The translations under genes and the position numbers were made by a program. Source: Lysinibacillus sp. OF-1 (GTDB lineage: Bacteria > Bacillota > Bacilli > Bacillales_A > Planococcaceae). Taken from it: 64,000 nt of DNA. A model generated the notes under the pieces. It ran no database searches and had not been told where the DNA came from. It saw only the letters and a program-made list of their open reading frames with translations. This document shows, one piece after another, positions 9,015-17,503 of this stretch (position 1 is its first letter; every line of letters begins with the position of its first letter). The DNA lies in contig NZ_CP102798.1 in assembly GCF_028356935.1 (NCBI RefSeq), positions 620,001 to 684,000 of the forward strand. The letters are read 5' to 3'.

Positions 9015-9052
9015 AAAAAAGAGTGTTTCCTAAATGGAAAACACTCTTTTTT
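9015..9052 (+). terminator. intrinsic terminator after the lipoprotein gene
   Basis: AAAAAAGAGTGTTTCC (9015-9030) pairs with GGAAAACACTCTTTTTT (9036-9052) around a 5-nt loop, ending in a T-run. Confidence 0.92.
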
Positions 9053-9060
9053 GATAAAAA

Positions 9061-9653
9061 GAAGCGAATACTCGCGGAAGGAAAGCGAATACTCGCGGAA
9101 GAAAGGTAAATACTCGCGGAAGAAAGGTGAATACTCGCGGAAGAAAGGTAAATACTCGCGGAAGAAAGGTAAATACTCGCGGAAGAAAGGTAAATACTCG
9201 CGGAAGAAAGGTAAATACTCGCGGAAGAAAGGTAAATACTCGCGGAAGAAAGGTAAATACTCGCGGAAGAAAGGTAAATACTCGCGGAAGAAAGGTAAAT
9301 ACTCGCGGAAGAAAGGTAAATACTCGCGGAAGAAAGGTAAATACTCGCGGAAGAAAGGTAAATACTCGCGGAAGAAAGGTGAATACTCGCGGAAGAAAGG
9401 TGAATACTCGCGGAAGAAAGGTGAATACTCGCGGAAGAAAGGTGAATACTCGCGGAAGAAAGGTGAATACTCGCGGAAGAAAGGTGAATACTCGCGGAAG
9501 AAAGGTGAATACTCGCGGAAGAAAGGTGAATACTCGCGGAAGGAAGGTGAATACTCGCGGAAGGAAAGTGAATACTCGCGGAAGGAAAGTGAATACTCGC
9601 GGAAGGAAAGTGAATACTCGCGGAAGAAAGGTGAATACTCGCGAAAGCGAAGT
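9061..9653. repeat. 28-copy tandem array with 21-bp period
   Basis: Each unit contains TACTCGCGG followed by AAGAAAGG or a one-base variant. TACTCGCG recurs every 21 bp from 9069 to 9636, giving 28 units. Variants are in blocks: an early run of about a dozen units with GGTAAATAC, then a run with GGTGAATAC, then units with GGAAGGAAAGT, which points to local duplication. Because 21 is divisible by 3 and the unit lacks stops in several frames, long open frames exist on both strands. None has a convincing start or non-repeat domain. It lies between a terminator and the 3' end of the NERD gene. Confidence 0.95.
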
Positions 9654-9701
9654 GTATGCCCCATGAGCGTTGCAAATACTCTCGCCAGTGAAGCGAGCCA
9701 A

Positions 9702-10673
9702 TCAACCCTCAAAAAATCTCTTCATGTAATCCAATAAATTTTCAGGTAAATGGTAAACACGATTTTTATAGGTTCCGGTATAAGGGAACTGAAATTTCTG
9801 AAGCAATCGTGTAGCTGTATCGATAGAATCAATTTTGAAAAATTTACGTAACTGTTGATTAGTAATAGAATGGCTAACCAATAGTTGATAATCGAGCATG
9901 GCTTCTGCAAAAATTTCTATACTCCGATAATGACAAAATGAACATTTCCAAATGCCCCGATAGAAATACATATTATGTTGATAGGAACATTTAGGACAAA
10001 GCACACCATGCCGAAATCGTGATGGGGCAATCGAAGTTTGAATGTGAGGAATCGTTTGTTTGGAGAGAAGCCCTTGAACCAGTTGAGCTAATTGATCATC
10101 TGTTAGCATTTTTTGAGGATGCTTTTTAAAAAGTGACTGGAGATGTTGATGAAGACCTGACACATGAAAAATAGGGAGCGCTTTAGAAGGATTAACGATG
10201 ATCGCTGAAGGATTTGCTATGACAACGGCACCTTCAATGGGGAGTGAGTAAGAAAGACTTTTAAGAAAACGCATATGACGCTCAGTTTGGGTAAACGCAT
10301 TTGGAAATCCTTCTACTGTGCCATCTGCCTTTGTGCGTGTACATTGATGTGTGAGTTGATTAAATTCTAGTCGACCATGAATATTTTTAATTTCTAAAAC
10401 GAAGATAAATTGAGAGCAAATAAAGAGTGTATCAAGCTGATGCATATGTTGAGCAGTGTTCTTGAGACACAAATTATGTAATACGAAAAAAGTATTTGGA
10501 CATAGTAATTCATGCCATTCGCGGTCCACTTTTTGTTCACCAGCAAAACCTGCATCCAGTCGGCGATATTGTTCCTGATAATAGTGAAACTCAACATCAT
10601 TCTTTAAAAGCCTCCTCATCACAGCCTCAAGCCATAATAATTTTAAAGGCTTCTCTCTGATAGCAATAACCAA
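9702..10673 (-). CDS. NERD-domain protein with C-terminal zinc ribbon
   Basis: A 323-residue cytoplasmic protein. Residues about 40-150 form a NERD (nuclease-related) domain, with GFAGEQKVDREW, the LDTLFICSQFIFVLEIKNI core and its Asp and Glu-x-Lys residues in the usual restriction-endonuclease-fold pattern. The C-terminal third has a CxxC...CxxC zinc ribbon (CPKCSYQHNMYFYRGIWKC). A nucleic-acid role is inferred from the family only. The start is TTG at 10673, with AAGGAG about 8 nt upstream. It reads toward the 21-bp array. Confidence 0.8.
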   Translation of the reverse strand: MVIAIREKPLKLLWLEAVMRRLLKNDVEFHYYQEQYRRLDAGFAGEQKVDREWHELLCPNTFFVLHNLCLKNTAQHMHQLDTLFICSQFIFVLEIKNIHGRLEFNQLTHQCTRTKADGTVEGFPNAFTQTERHMRFLKSLSYSLPIEGAVVIANPSAIIVNPSKALPIFHVSGLHQHLQSLFKKHPQKMLTDDQLAQLVQGLLSKQTIPHIQTSIAPSRFRHGVLCPKCSYQHNMYFYRGIWKCSFCHYRSIEIFAEAMLDYQLLVSHSITNQQLRKFFKIDSIDTATRLLQKFQFPYTGTYKNRVYHLPENLLDYMKRFFEG

Positions 10674-10727
10674 ATATAACGCTCCTTTTTAAATTGTATT
10701 GTACTGAAAAATGGCAGCTTGTCCAAT

Positions 10728-10753
10728 AAAAAAACGATGCAAAATTCGCATCG
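10728..10753 (-). terminator. intrinsic terminator after ywpF
   Basis: GCATCG/CGATGC arms (10748-10753 and 10735-10740) around a 7-nt loop are followed on the minus strand by seven T bases. The structure directly abuts the ywpF stop codon. Confidence 0.8.
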
Positions 10754-11179
10754 CTAATCATTTTTTAATTTTGGTCGCTGCTTCATATCTTTCGTAAAGC
10801 GCTCCAGTAAATCCTCTAGGGATACACCCTCAGCAAGTAGCTCGGAAAGCAATTGTTCAGCATATTTAGAGCGTTTAATTTTGAGTGTTCCTTTTAGTAG
10901 TACTGAAACATGATCACCAATTTCTTGAACTGTATGTACGATTACCTGAAAAGGAGCGGGTTCATTATCTGGAAATGAAATAACTGCACGGACATTGCAG
11001 ACGGTAGCATTTACTAAGAGTTCATCAAAGGTTGAGCGATATTGTTTTTCCATAAACAATTCTAGTATCCAAGATTGATGGCTGTTTTCCTGATTAATAA
11101 TAATGCCATCGACTAAAGGGAATGGTTGTACGCCATCTTTCGTGACAAGGTCAAAGGAAAGCATTTTAAATGTTTTCAT
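10754..11179 (-). CDS. ywpF: YwpF-like protein
   Basis: A 141-residue cytoplasmic protein of the YwpF family, function unknown. It begins MKTFKMLSFDLVTKDG and has a mixed alpha/beta pattern with a helical C-terminus (LLSELLAEGVSLEDLLERF). The frame is open to 11302, but AGGAGG just upstream of ATG 11179 marks the start. It is divergent from ssbB, in the same neighbourhood as in B. subtilis, which supports the assignment. Confidence 0.8.
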   Translation of the reverse strand: MKTFKMLSFDLVTKDGVQPFPLVDGIIINQENSHQSWILELFMEKQYRSTFDELLVNATVCNVRAVISFPDNEPAPFQVIVHTVQEIGDHVSVLLKGTLKIKRSKYAEQLLSELLAEGVSLEDLLERFTKDMKQRPKLKND

Positions 11180-11343
11180 TATGTATATTCCTCCTAAGTC
11201 TGTCATTCTTTTATTATAACACATGAAGTAGTGGCTGTTTGTTATGTGCACCTGTGACGATATTTCAAAACCTGCGAAAATGCTGATTTCATGAAATAGC
11301 ATTTGCCATTACAGTCCAAAGCATTCAGCTAGAAAATTAAAAA

Positions 11344-11370
11344 AAATTAGCAAATTAAAAATGCTAATTT
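11344..11370 (+). promoter_or_regulatory. AT-rich dyad upstream of ssbB
   Basis: AAATTAGCA (11344-11352) pairs exactly with TGCTAATTT (11362-11370). It lies about 105 bp before the ssbB start and could be an operator or hairpin. B. subtilis ssbB is ComK-controlled, but I could not fit a good pair of AAAA-N5-TTTT boxes here. Confidence 0.4.
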
Positions 11371-11476
11371 ACCCAATTTATGCTGCAAAACAGAAGGAAA
11401 TTTATAATATCGGATTTTGCCAATGCGGATATCCTTTTGTAAGATGAAAGCAATCCAACAGAAAGGTGGTGAACGA

Positions 11477-11875
11477 ATGAATCAAGTCGGACTGGTCGGA
11501 AGGTTTACGAAAGATCCGGTGTTACGTTACTTATCTGGAAATCGTGTACAGACTCATTTTTCATTGGCCATTAACCGCAATTTTAAAAACAATCGTGGAG
11601 AAGTAGATGCAGACTTTATTTTCTGTACAGCTTGGGGAAGGCTAGCAGAACATATCGTCAAATATTGCGGTAAAGGCTCTTTAATCGGTGCAAATGGTCG
11701 TATTCAAACAAGATCATTTGTAAATGAAGAAAACACTAAGATTTTTATGACAGAGGTGGTTGTAGAAGATATACGATTTTATCATCTCAAACAAAGGAAT
11801 AGTGACGAAACGGCTATTGTACCGCCACAGCCACCGAATGAACAGGAAGACTTAAAAGATTTTGTTTTACCATAG
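11477..11875 (+). CDS. ssbB: single-stranded DNA-binding protein SsbB (YwpH-like)
   Basis: An OB-fold protein of 132 residues that coats single-stranded DNA. It starts MNQVGLVGRFTKDPVLRYL, has the conserved FCTAWGRLAEHIVKYCGKGSLIGANGRIQTR core, and a short tail ending EDLKDFVLP rather than the DDDIPF tip of the replicative SsbA. Length and position between ywpF and ywqA match B. subtilis ssbB, which is used in DNA uptake and recombination. AGGTGGTGAA precedes ATG 11477; the upstream in-frame ATG at 11417 lacks a ribosome binding site. Confidence 0.9.
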   Translation: MNQVGLVGRFTKDPVLRYLSGNRVQTHFSLAINRNFKNNRGEVDADFIFCTAWGRLAEHIVKYCGKGSLIGANGRIQTRSFVNEENTKIFMTEVVVEDIRFYHLKQRNSDETAIVPPQPPNEQEDLKDFVLP

Positions 11876-11891
11876 ACAAGCTATTTACATA

Positions 11892-11948
11892 CGGAGCAAG
11901 AGAAATATCGTTGTCTGATCCGCCATTCTCCTTATATTTCTTGCACCG
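11892..11948. other. imperfect inverted repeat downstream of ssbB
   Basis: CGGAGCAAGAGAAATA (11892-11907) is nearly complementary to TATTTCTTGCACCG (11935-11948). It starts 17 bp after the ssbB stop and lacks a T-run. It may be a 3' stabilising hairpin or weak terminator. Confidence 0.4.
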
Positions 11949-12086
11949 TAGCAACAGAAAGGAATGATGTATACACATATTAAAAAGACATTGCTGAAGA
12001 CCGCACAGCAATGGATGTTTTGACACAACTAAATAAGAATGTTTGAAGTAAGTAGGGATAAGAAGTAACGAGGTTCCACTAAAAGA

Positions 12087-12114
12087 GCGCCAAGAACAAT
12101 GTAGCTCTTGGCGC
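12087..12114 (-). terminator. intrinsic terminator after ywqA
   Basis: GCGCCAAGA (12087-12095) pairs exactly with TCTTGGCGC (12106-12114). On the minus strand it is followed by TCTTTT, so it ends the leftward ywqB-ywqA transcript. Confidence 0.85.
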
Positions 12115-12123
12115 ATCTAATTA

Positions 12124-14886
12124 CTATATGTCCAATGTTATTAGATCACGAAGTTCTTGATCTTCTAACTCGGTCAACCACTGGCTTGATTGAATGAGTT
12201 CTTCGGATAATGCAGATTTCTGCACCAGCATTTTATCAATTTTTTCTTCAATTGTACCGATGGTTACAAATTTATGGACCTGCACAAATTGTGTCTGCCC
12301 AATGCGATAAGCACGATCAGTTGCTTGATTTTCGACAGCGGGGTTCCACCAGCGATCTGCATGTAAAACATGATTAGCAGCTGTTAAATTAAGACCTGTT
12401 CCACCTGCTTTTAAGGAAAGAATAAATATAGGGAAGTCTCCTGCCTGAAAAGCCTCTACTAAGCGGTCACGCTGCTGCTTAGGCATAGCACCAGTTAAAA
12501 ACGGTGCATCCACATTGTATAGTTCACTTAAACAATGCTGTAGCAATTGCCCCATTCCGATATACTGTGTAAAGATAAGGCATTGTTCGCCATTGTCCAC
12601 AATCTCTGCTGCCATTTGTACAATGCGCTCTAGCTTAGTCGAACGTGCAAGCATTGTTTCGGCATCCTCGAAAGATTCCTTTAAATATAAGGCAGGATGA
12701 TTACATAGTTGCTTTAACTTACTAAGCATCTTTAAAACACGTCCCTTTTTTTGAAAACCTGTTAACTGCTCTAGCTGATCGAGTGTCTCTAAAATATATC
12801 CTTCATAGAGAGAAGCTTGCTCGGCTGTTAATGGACAGTATTCGTTCGATTCTAGCTTATCTGGTAAGTTAAGCTGTAAATGGGGATCACGCTTTGTACG
12901 ACGCAATAAGAAAGGTTGAATTTTAGCTCGTAACTTCTGCTTATGTGATTCAGATTCGTCTCGTTCAATAGGCAAAATAAATTCTTCATTGAAGCGGCCA
13001 AAGCTACCTAAATAACCCTTATGAATGAAATCAAAAATAGCCCATAGCTCAGATAAGCGGTTTTCTACAGGTGTTCCTGTAAGGGCAATATGATGGTCTC
13101 CTAACAATTTACGAATGGCTCTTGATTGTAAGGTCTGCATGTTTTTTATATTTTGAGCTTCATCAAGCACAACAGTTGCCCATTCTATATTCTGTAAAAA
13201 TTCAGTATCCTGTGACACAGTACCATAGGTTGATAAAATAACATGTGGTTTTTCGGCAGTCACTAGCTCTTTAAAATCCTCATCCTTAGCTCGATTTGTC
13301 TGATAATGCGTATGCACAATCAGTGAAGGGGCAAATCGAGCGAGTTCTTTTTGCCAGTTACCGAGGACTGAGGTTGGACAAATAATAATGGTTGGCTTCG
13401 TATAATCAGCTGCTGTCTCATAAATATGAAGTAAATAGGTGATTAGTTGTACCGTTTTCCCAAGTCCCATATCATCGGCTAGACATGCACCAAAACCTTG
13501 TTCGCGCATAAAGATTAACCATTCAAAGCCCTCTTGTTGGTAAGGACGTAATTCGGTTTGTAAGGATAAAGGAATCGGTACTGCTGGCAAGCCCTTCTTC
13601 TCCAAAAGCTGCTCCATATATGATTTTAATGATTGTTGTATTTCCAGTGCGAAAATTGGATCATCTCTTAACGCATCATCGGCATCTTCTTCGAGAGGCG
13701 CAGACAAGTCTTCGGGTAATTCTCTAAACAACAATTCTCGAACAGTCCAACTTTCATCTTCTGCCTGCTGCATTAGTTCACGCATTTCGTGCATCCAATT
13801 GGCATCGACTCGGAACCATTCCGTACCTATACGAATAAATTCACGTTTCTCATCCACCAGCTTTTTAAATTGCTCAGCTGAAATCGTTTGCCCATTCATA
13901 GAAAATTGCCATTTAAACGTTAAAATATCATCTAATCCTGCTACCTTCTTAGTGGAGACATTGTTAGTTGTTACACGTACACGTAATTTGGATTGTTTTA
14001 AATCTTTTAGCCATGCAGGGAGTACAACATCAAAACCAAGTGCCTGTAATCTGGCGAGATCCTCACGTAAAAAAGACCGTACTTCTGAGTCCTCCAATGT
14101 CACACGAATAAAGGTATCACTTCTGATATCGTCATTGGATAGAAGATTCACAATTTGTTGTTGCTGTTGTTCAATTTCAGTGGCGAACATTCGCCATTTC
14201 GTAGGAAGCGCCTCTTCAATTGGTAAGGATTGCTTACGAATAGCAGGAGTCCAGTAGTTTTTTGTCGTAGCAGTGCTGAGCACTGTTTCTAATAACCAGA
14301 CATCGGCTTCATCTTCTGGCTCACTTAACCGTAAAGAAACTGAAACTGCACCGGCTTGACGAGCTTGATCCAATGGCCAGCCACCACGTAAGAAAAAGGG
14401 TAGAAGTTTTGGTAAATCAGCTAGTATTAGACCAACTTGTGAAAGCTTTTGCTGAACAGCTATTTCTAATAATGCTGTATCGATGTGATCAATAGGAAAA
14501 GTTAGCGAAGAAAAATCTTCCGCAATGACAGCGTATGACCAAAGTGAGGGCTCCTGCCAGTATTCCTGTAACGCCAGTACTTTTCCGAGCCATTCCTTAC
14601 TTTCATCATTTGCACCAAGCCAATTAATAAAGGGATGTTGGAAGCTTGATGAAAAAATATCAAGTAATTCAGCAGTAGAAACCTCAATCGTGAAATCAGT
14701 CCGATTGGTTAATAAGCCATAGACATTTGCTTCATAGGTAAAGAATAATGAAGAAATTAATGTATCAGCGTCGATTGTCGTACCATTTGCAGTAAAACCC
14801 TGCAATGTAAAATATCCTTCCCGTGCTACATCAATACGAAGCTGTTGAGTTTGGGAAAAGGGGGAAGGAGCATTTATTGTCATCAT
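12124..14886 (-). CDS. ywqA: SNF2-family DEAD/DEAH helicase (YwqA-like)
   Basis: A 920-residue Swi2/Snf2 ATPase. The C-terminal half carries the motor: LADDMGLGKTVQL (motif I), DEAQNIKN (motif II), LTGTPVENRLSELW (motif III), SLKAGGTGLNLTAANHV (motif V) and DRAYRIGQ (motif VI). The first 400 residues match the bacterial SNF2 N-terminal region. Bacterial members are linked to RNA polymerase recycling or DNA repair by family knowledge only. Its ATG overlaps the ywqB TGA (ATGA), so translation is likely coupled. The SWIM partner next door supports a joint function. Confidence 0.93.
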   Translation of the reverse strand: MMTINAPSPFSQTQQLRIDVAREGYFTLQGFTANGTTIDADTLISSLFFTYEANVYGLLTNRTDFTIEVSTAELLDIFSSSFQHPFINWLGANDESKEWLGKVLALQEYWQEPSLWSYAVIAEDFSSLTFPIDHIDTALLEIAVQQKLSQVGLILADLPKLLPFFLRGGWPLDQARQAGAVSVSLRLSEPEDEADVWLLETVLSTATTKNYWTPAIRKQSLPIEEALPTKWRMFATEIEQQQQQIVNLLSNDDIRSDTFIRVTLEDSEVRSFLREDLARLQALGFDVVLPAWLKDLKQSKLRVRVTTNNVSTKKVAGLDDILTFKWQFSMNGQTISAEQFKKLVDEKREFIRIGTEWFRVDANWMHEMRELMQQAEDESWTVRELLFRELPEDLSAPLEEDADDALRDDPIFALEIQQSLKSYMEQLLEKKGLPAVPIPLSLQTELRPYQQEGFEWLIFMREQGFGACLADDMGLGKTVQLITYLLHIYETAADYTKPTIIICPTSVLGNWQKELARFAPSLIVHTHYQTNRAKDEDFKELVTAEKPHVILSTYGTVSQDTEFLQNIEWATVVLDEAQNIKNMQTLQSRAIRKLLGDHHIALTGTPVENRLSELWAIFDFIHKGYLGSFGRFNEEFILPIERDESESHKQKLRAKIQPFLLRRTKRDPHLQLNLPDKLESNEYCPLTAEQASLYEGYILETLDQLEQLTGFQKKGRVLKMLSKLKQLCNHPALYLKESFEDAETMLARSTKLERIVQMAAEIVDNGEQCLIFTQYIGMGQLLQHCLSELYNVDAPFLTGAMPKQQRDRLVEAFQAGDFPIFILSLKAGGTGLNLTAANHVLHADRWWNPAVENQATDRAYRIGQTQFVQVHKFVTIGTIEEKIDKMLVQKSALSEELIQSSQWLTELEDQELRDLITLDI

Positions 14887-16457
14887 ACTAAGTTTCCTTT
14901 CTCAATTTCTTCTTGTAACGCACGTAATCGTTTATATTCTGCACGAATGGTTTGCATATATGTTTCAAAATAAGCTGTTTTGCCAGCTCGTTTTGCGGCA
15001 CTACGCATACTTTTCCAAATACGCACAGCTTGCTTATAATTCATACGTGATTTTTGTGAAATTTCAGCCATTGCATAGACATGGTATAAAGGTAAGACAG
15101 TAGCTGGTTCAATCTGTAAGACGTCCTTTAATCCACACATTTCTAAATAGGATAGAGATGAAGGATTTAATTGATGGAGAGCAGCCCATTCACGGTAACG
15201 TCCTTTTTTTATTAAAAACGATGAAAATGGCTGAAGCCCATACACACCAAATGCACTGTATAACATTGCTTCCTCTTCCTCAGTAAGCTGTATGTCATCA
15301 AATAAAAGCTGAAATTGCCTTACGTACTGGGCTCTTTGAACGACTGGTACGACTTCCTGTAGGAAGGCTTCAGTCAAAGGTAATATAGCTCGTAAAATGA
15401 CAGCTAATGAATAGGACTCACCAGCACGTTGAGCAAAAGTAGCCAGTTCAAATAAATCCTGCATTTGGGGTAAATCAATCTGTGCCAAATTTTCGAGCAG
15501 CAGATCCTCCTTTTGTAATAACACATAAAATAATAGCTTTAATGATTGCAAAGAAATTTCTTCGGAAGGGTTTTCTAGATTATTTAAATAAGTTAATTCC
15601 TGCTCGCGTCGAGGCTTTTCATAAAAAAGCACTGCCCAAAGCAGCATATATAGACGAAGTCGATGGGCAAACAGCCCTTGTCGTTCTAATAAAAATTCCC
15701 TTACTAGCTCTTGAATGGCATCATAAAAAGGATCAGTCGCAAAAAGACGTGACCGATTCGTTAACTCAGTAAGAATGCTTTCAAAGGATTGCATGCTTTG
15801 ATCGATAAAGTATTTCATATATGGAGAATCTAATGAATGCCCAGCTGTTGCATTTAAATGCCGCCATATAGTATTAAAAATAGCTAATTCCATATAGAGC
15901 TTATAAAGGGGCTGCCATTCACGTTCAAAGGGCATATGCCGGCGAAGACGCTCCAATGCATCTGTTCTTACAGCAGAAAGCCCATAGCCCTCTAATACTC
16001 GGCCAGATGGTAATAAGCGCTTCATTACTTCATCAACCATCATCGACCAGCTTTGTGGTCTACGTTCTTCTGCTAAGGTTTTTAGCTGGACCGATTTTTG
16101 AGCACGCCAAGCACTCGACCAATTTTGCACGGAGTCAAAGTATTGGTAGAGAGCGAGTAAAGCACCTACTTGATGTCGACACCATTTAGGTTGTGGACAG
16201 TTACAATGTAGCTCTTCCTTGTAAAAATCAATTTCAACAGAAGCGGGTCTGACATCCTGAACACTTGCATATAATATAGAACTTGTTCCATTAAAACGTT
16301 CAAAAACAATGGATTTATTTCTTACAGAAAAGACAGCACGACGCACTAGTTCTTCATCTTCCGTAGAGGAAGGATGTAGCCCTTGTTCAGCTTCTTTTAA
16401 TTTAGTCAGCACAAATGCTTGATGTTCTTTAGCTATTTGCGATATAGACAATGCCAT
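14883..16457 (-). CDS. ywqB: SWIM zinc-finger protein (YwqB-like)
   Basis: A 524-residue protein with a SWIM zinc finger near residue 85-100 (CNCPQPKWCRHQ, the CxC-n-CxH pattern), followed by a long helical region without recognised domains. SWIM proteins bind DNA or protein and often pair with SNF2 helicases, as here. The frame is open to 16496, but ATG 16457 is preceded by GGAGTGAGG and aligns with the family start. It is the first gene of the ywqB-ywqA operon and is divergent from the IDEAL gene. Confidence 0.9.
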   Translation of the reverse strand: MALSISQIAKEHQAFVLTKLKEAEQGLHPSSTEDEELVRRAVFSVRNKSIVFERFNGTSSILYASVQDVRPASVEIDFYKEELHCNCPQPKWCRHQVGALLALYQYFDSVQNWSSAWRAQKSVQLKTLAEERRPQSWSMMVDEVMKRLLPSGRVLEGYGLSAVRTDALERLRRHMPFEREWQPLYKLYMELAIFNTIWRHLNATAGHSLDSPYMKYFIDQSMQSFESILTELTNRSRLFATDPFYDAIQELVREFLLERQGLFAHRLRLYMLLWAVLFYEKPRREQELTYLNNLENPSEEISLQSLKLLFYVLLQKEDLLLENLAQIDLPQMQDLFELATFAQRAGESYSLAVILRAILPLTEAFLQEVVPVVQRAQYVRQFQLLFDDIQLTEEEEAMLYSAFGVYGLQPFSSFLIKKGRYREWAALHQLNPSSLSYLEMCGLKDVLQIEPATVLPLYHVYAMAEISQKSRMNYKQAVRIWKSMRSAAKRAGKTAYFETYMQTIRAEYKRLRALQEEIEKGNLV

Positions 16458-16662
16458 AACCTCACTCCTTTCATCATGTATGGCTATGTTTAACATTGTT
16501 AATTGTAAGAATGAAAAAAAGACTGTCCTTCCATTATACGATTAAAATGCAGTAATGATAAGCTGAATGATCAGAAAGAAAAAAATGAAGTCAAAGATAG
16601 TTAACAAGCCAATTGATTTGTGTTAAAATCTGAATAATCAGATAACTAGGGAGGGATGAAGG

Positions 16663-17139
16663 ATGATGCAAGTTCAATACATGAAGCCGTTTTACACAAA
16701 AGTTACTGGAGACAAATTACGTCTCGTATTTGCTTATCAATATTTCTCTATTTTAAAAGAGAATGAGATTTTCCATTTCATTCCCATAGAAGGTAAAGAG
16801 ATGATTATCAACATGAAGACACAGCAAATTGAAAATTTATCTGAGGTTTTTGTTTTCCAAAAAGGAAATCGTTTTATCCGATTACCACTTTATCAACTAC
16901 TGCTTATTACGAATGTTCATGAGCATTTAGCACCAATACTTGAAAGCGCAACACCGAAGAAACAAATTCCACTTGTTTCATCTGTGACGGTTGGCGAAAT
17001 CGATCAGCTTATCGCAGAACTAGAGGAGAAAAATTTTGATTATTTAATTGATCAAACATTATTGGAGAACGATAAAGAACTCTTTTTCGAATTGCTACAG
17101 CAAAAGAGCCATCAACTTGGAGGTTTAACAATTGAATAG
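16663..17139 (+). CDS. IDEAL-domain protein
   Basis: A 158-residue cytoplasmic protein. The C-terminus has an IDEAL-type motif (LIDQTLLENDKELFFELLQ, about residues 128-146). This short domain is found in several Bacillus proteins, including ComK regulators and YpiB/YpiA-type proteins. The N-terminal 110 residues look beta-rich and I cannot assign them. GGGAGGG lies 7 nt before ATG 16663. A terminator follows, so it is monocistronic. Confidence 0.75.
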   Translation: MMQVQYMKPFYTKVTGDKLRLVFAYQYFSILKENEIFHFIPIEGKEMIINMKTQQIENLSEVFVFQKGNRFIRLPLYQLLLITNVHEHLAPILESATPKKQIPLVSSVTVGEIDQLIAELEEKNFDYLIDQTLLENDKELFFELLQQKSHQLGGLTIE

Positions 17140-17153
17140 TTGGAATGCCCAGT

Positions 17154-17189
17154 AAGCACCTACTTTTCAGAAATGATAAGCAGGTGCTT
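17154..17189 (+). terminator. intrinsic terminator after the IDEAL gene
   Basis: AAGCACCT (17154-17161) pairs with AGGTGCTT (17182-17189), followed by TTTTA. The inner stem is imperfect. Confidence 0.65.
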
Positions 17190-17453
17190 TTACTAAAATT
17201 TAGCATGTACCTCCAGAAGGAGAAGAATTGTATTCCAGCACAAGCTACGATAGGAGAACACCTTCATTAAACGTCTGCTACTATTATATTGCCACAAAGC
17301 TGAATGAGCGACTTGCAAGTCAGCTAATCATCATCGCTCGTAATGACTATAGGTTCACTAAAAAATCTGGACACCAGTAAGCTAAAAGGAGTCATGTGCC
17401 TATAAATTGTTAATAATACATAAAAAATTAGCAACGATTCCCATAATGGTGAT
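17190..17453. other. gene-free stretch before the flagellin gene
   Basis: No gene is supportable. It contains a short palindrome GACTTGCAAGTC (17310-17321) and GAGCGA/TCGCTC arms (17306-17311 and 17334-17339). The sequence TTCACTAAAAAATCTGGACAC near 17353-17373 is reminiscent of insertion-sequence ends, but no transposase reading frame follows. Confidence 0.4.
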
Positions 17454-17479
17454 TAATAGAATAGAGAATAGGCCGATAT
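17454..17479 (+). promoter_or_regulatory. sigma-D promoter of the flagellin gene
   Basis: TAAT at 17454-17457 and a perfect GCCGATAT at 17472-17479 are 14 bp apart. This matches the sigma-D (FliA) motility promoter consensus TAAA-N14/16-GCCGATAT. The flagellin ATG is 24 bp downstream. Confidence 0.85.
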
Positions 17480-17503
17480 ACATATTAAGAAGGTGGTGAA
17501 AGC

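Noticed and set aside
9061-9653. CRISPR array
   Set aside because: Units are contiguous 21-bp repeats without unique spacers, and no cas genes are present.
8879-9737. Long open frames through the 21-bp array on both strands (up to 277 codons)
   Set aside because: They exist because the period is a multiple of three and the unit lacks stops in several frames. None has a ribosome binding site or a credible non-repeat domain, and they overlap a terminator and two genes.
11340-11476. ComK boxes upstream of ssbB
   Set aside because: The DNA is AT-rich but no pair of AAAA-N5-TTTT boxes with standard spacing could be fitted.
17340-17400. Left end of an IS3-type element
   Set aside because: A TCTGGACAC-type motif is present, but there is no transposase frame, partner repeat or target duplication.
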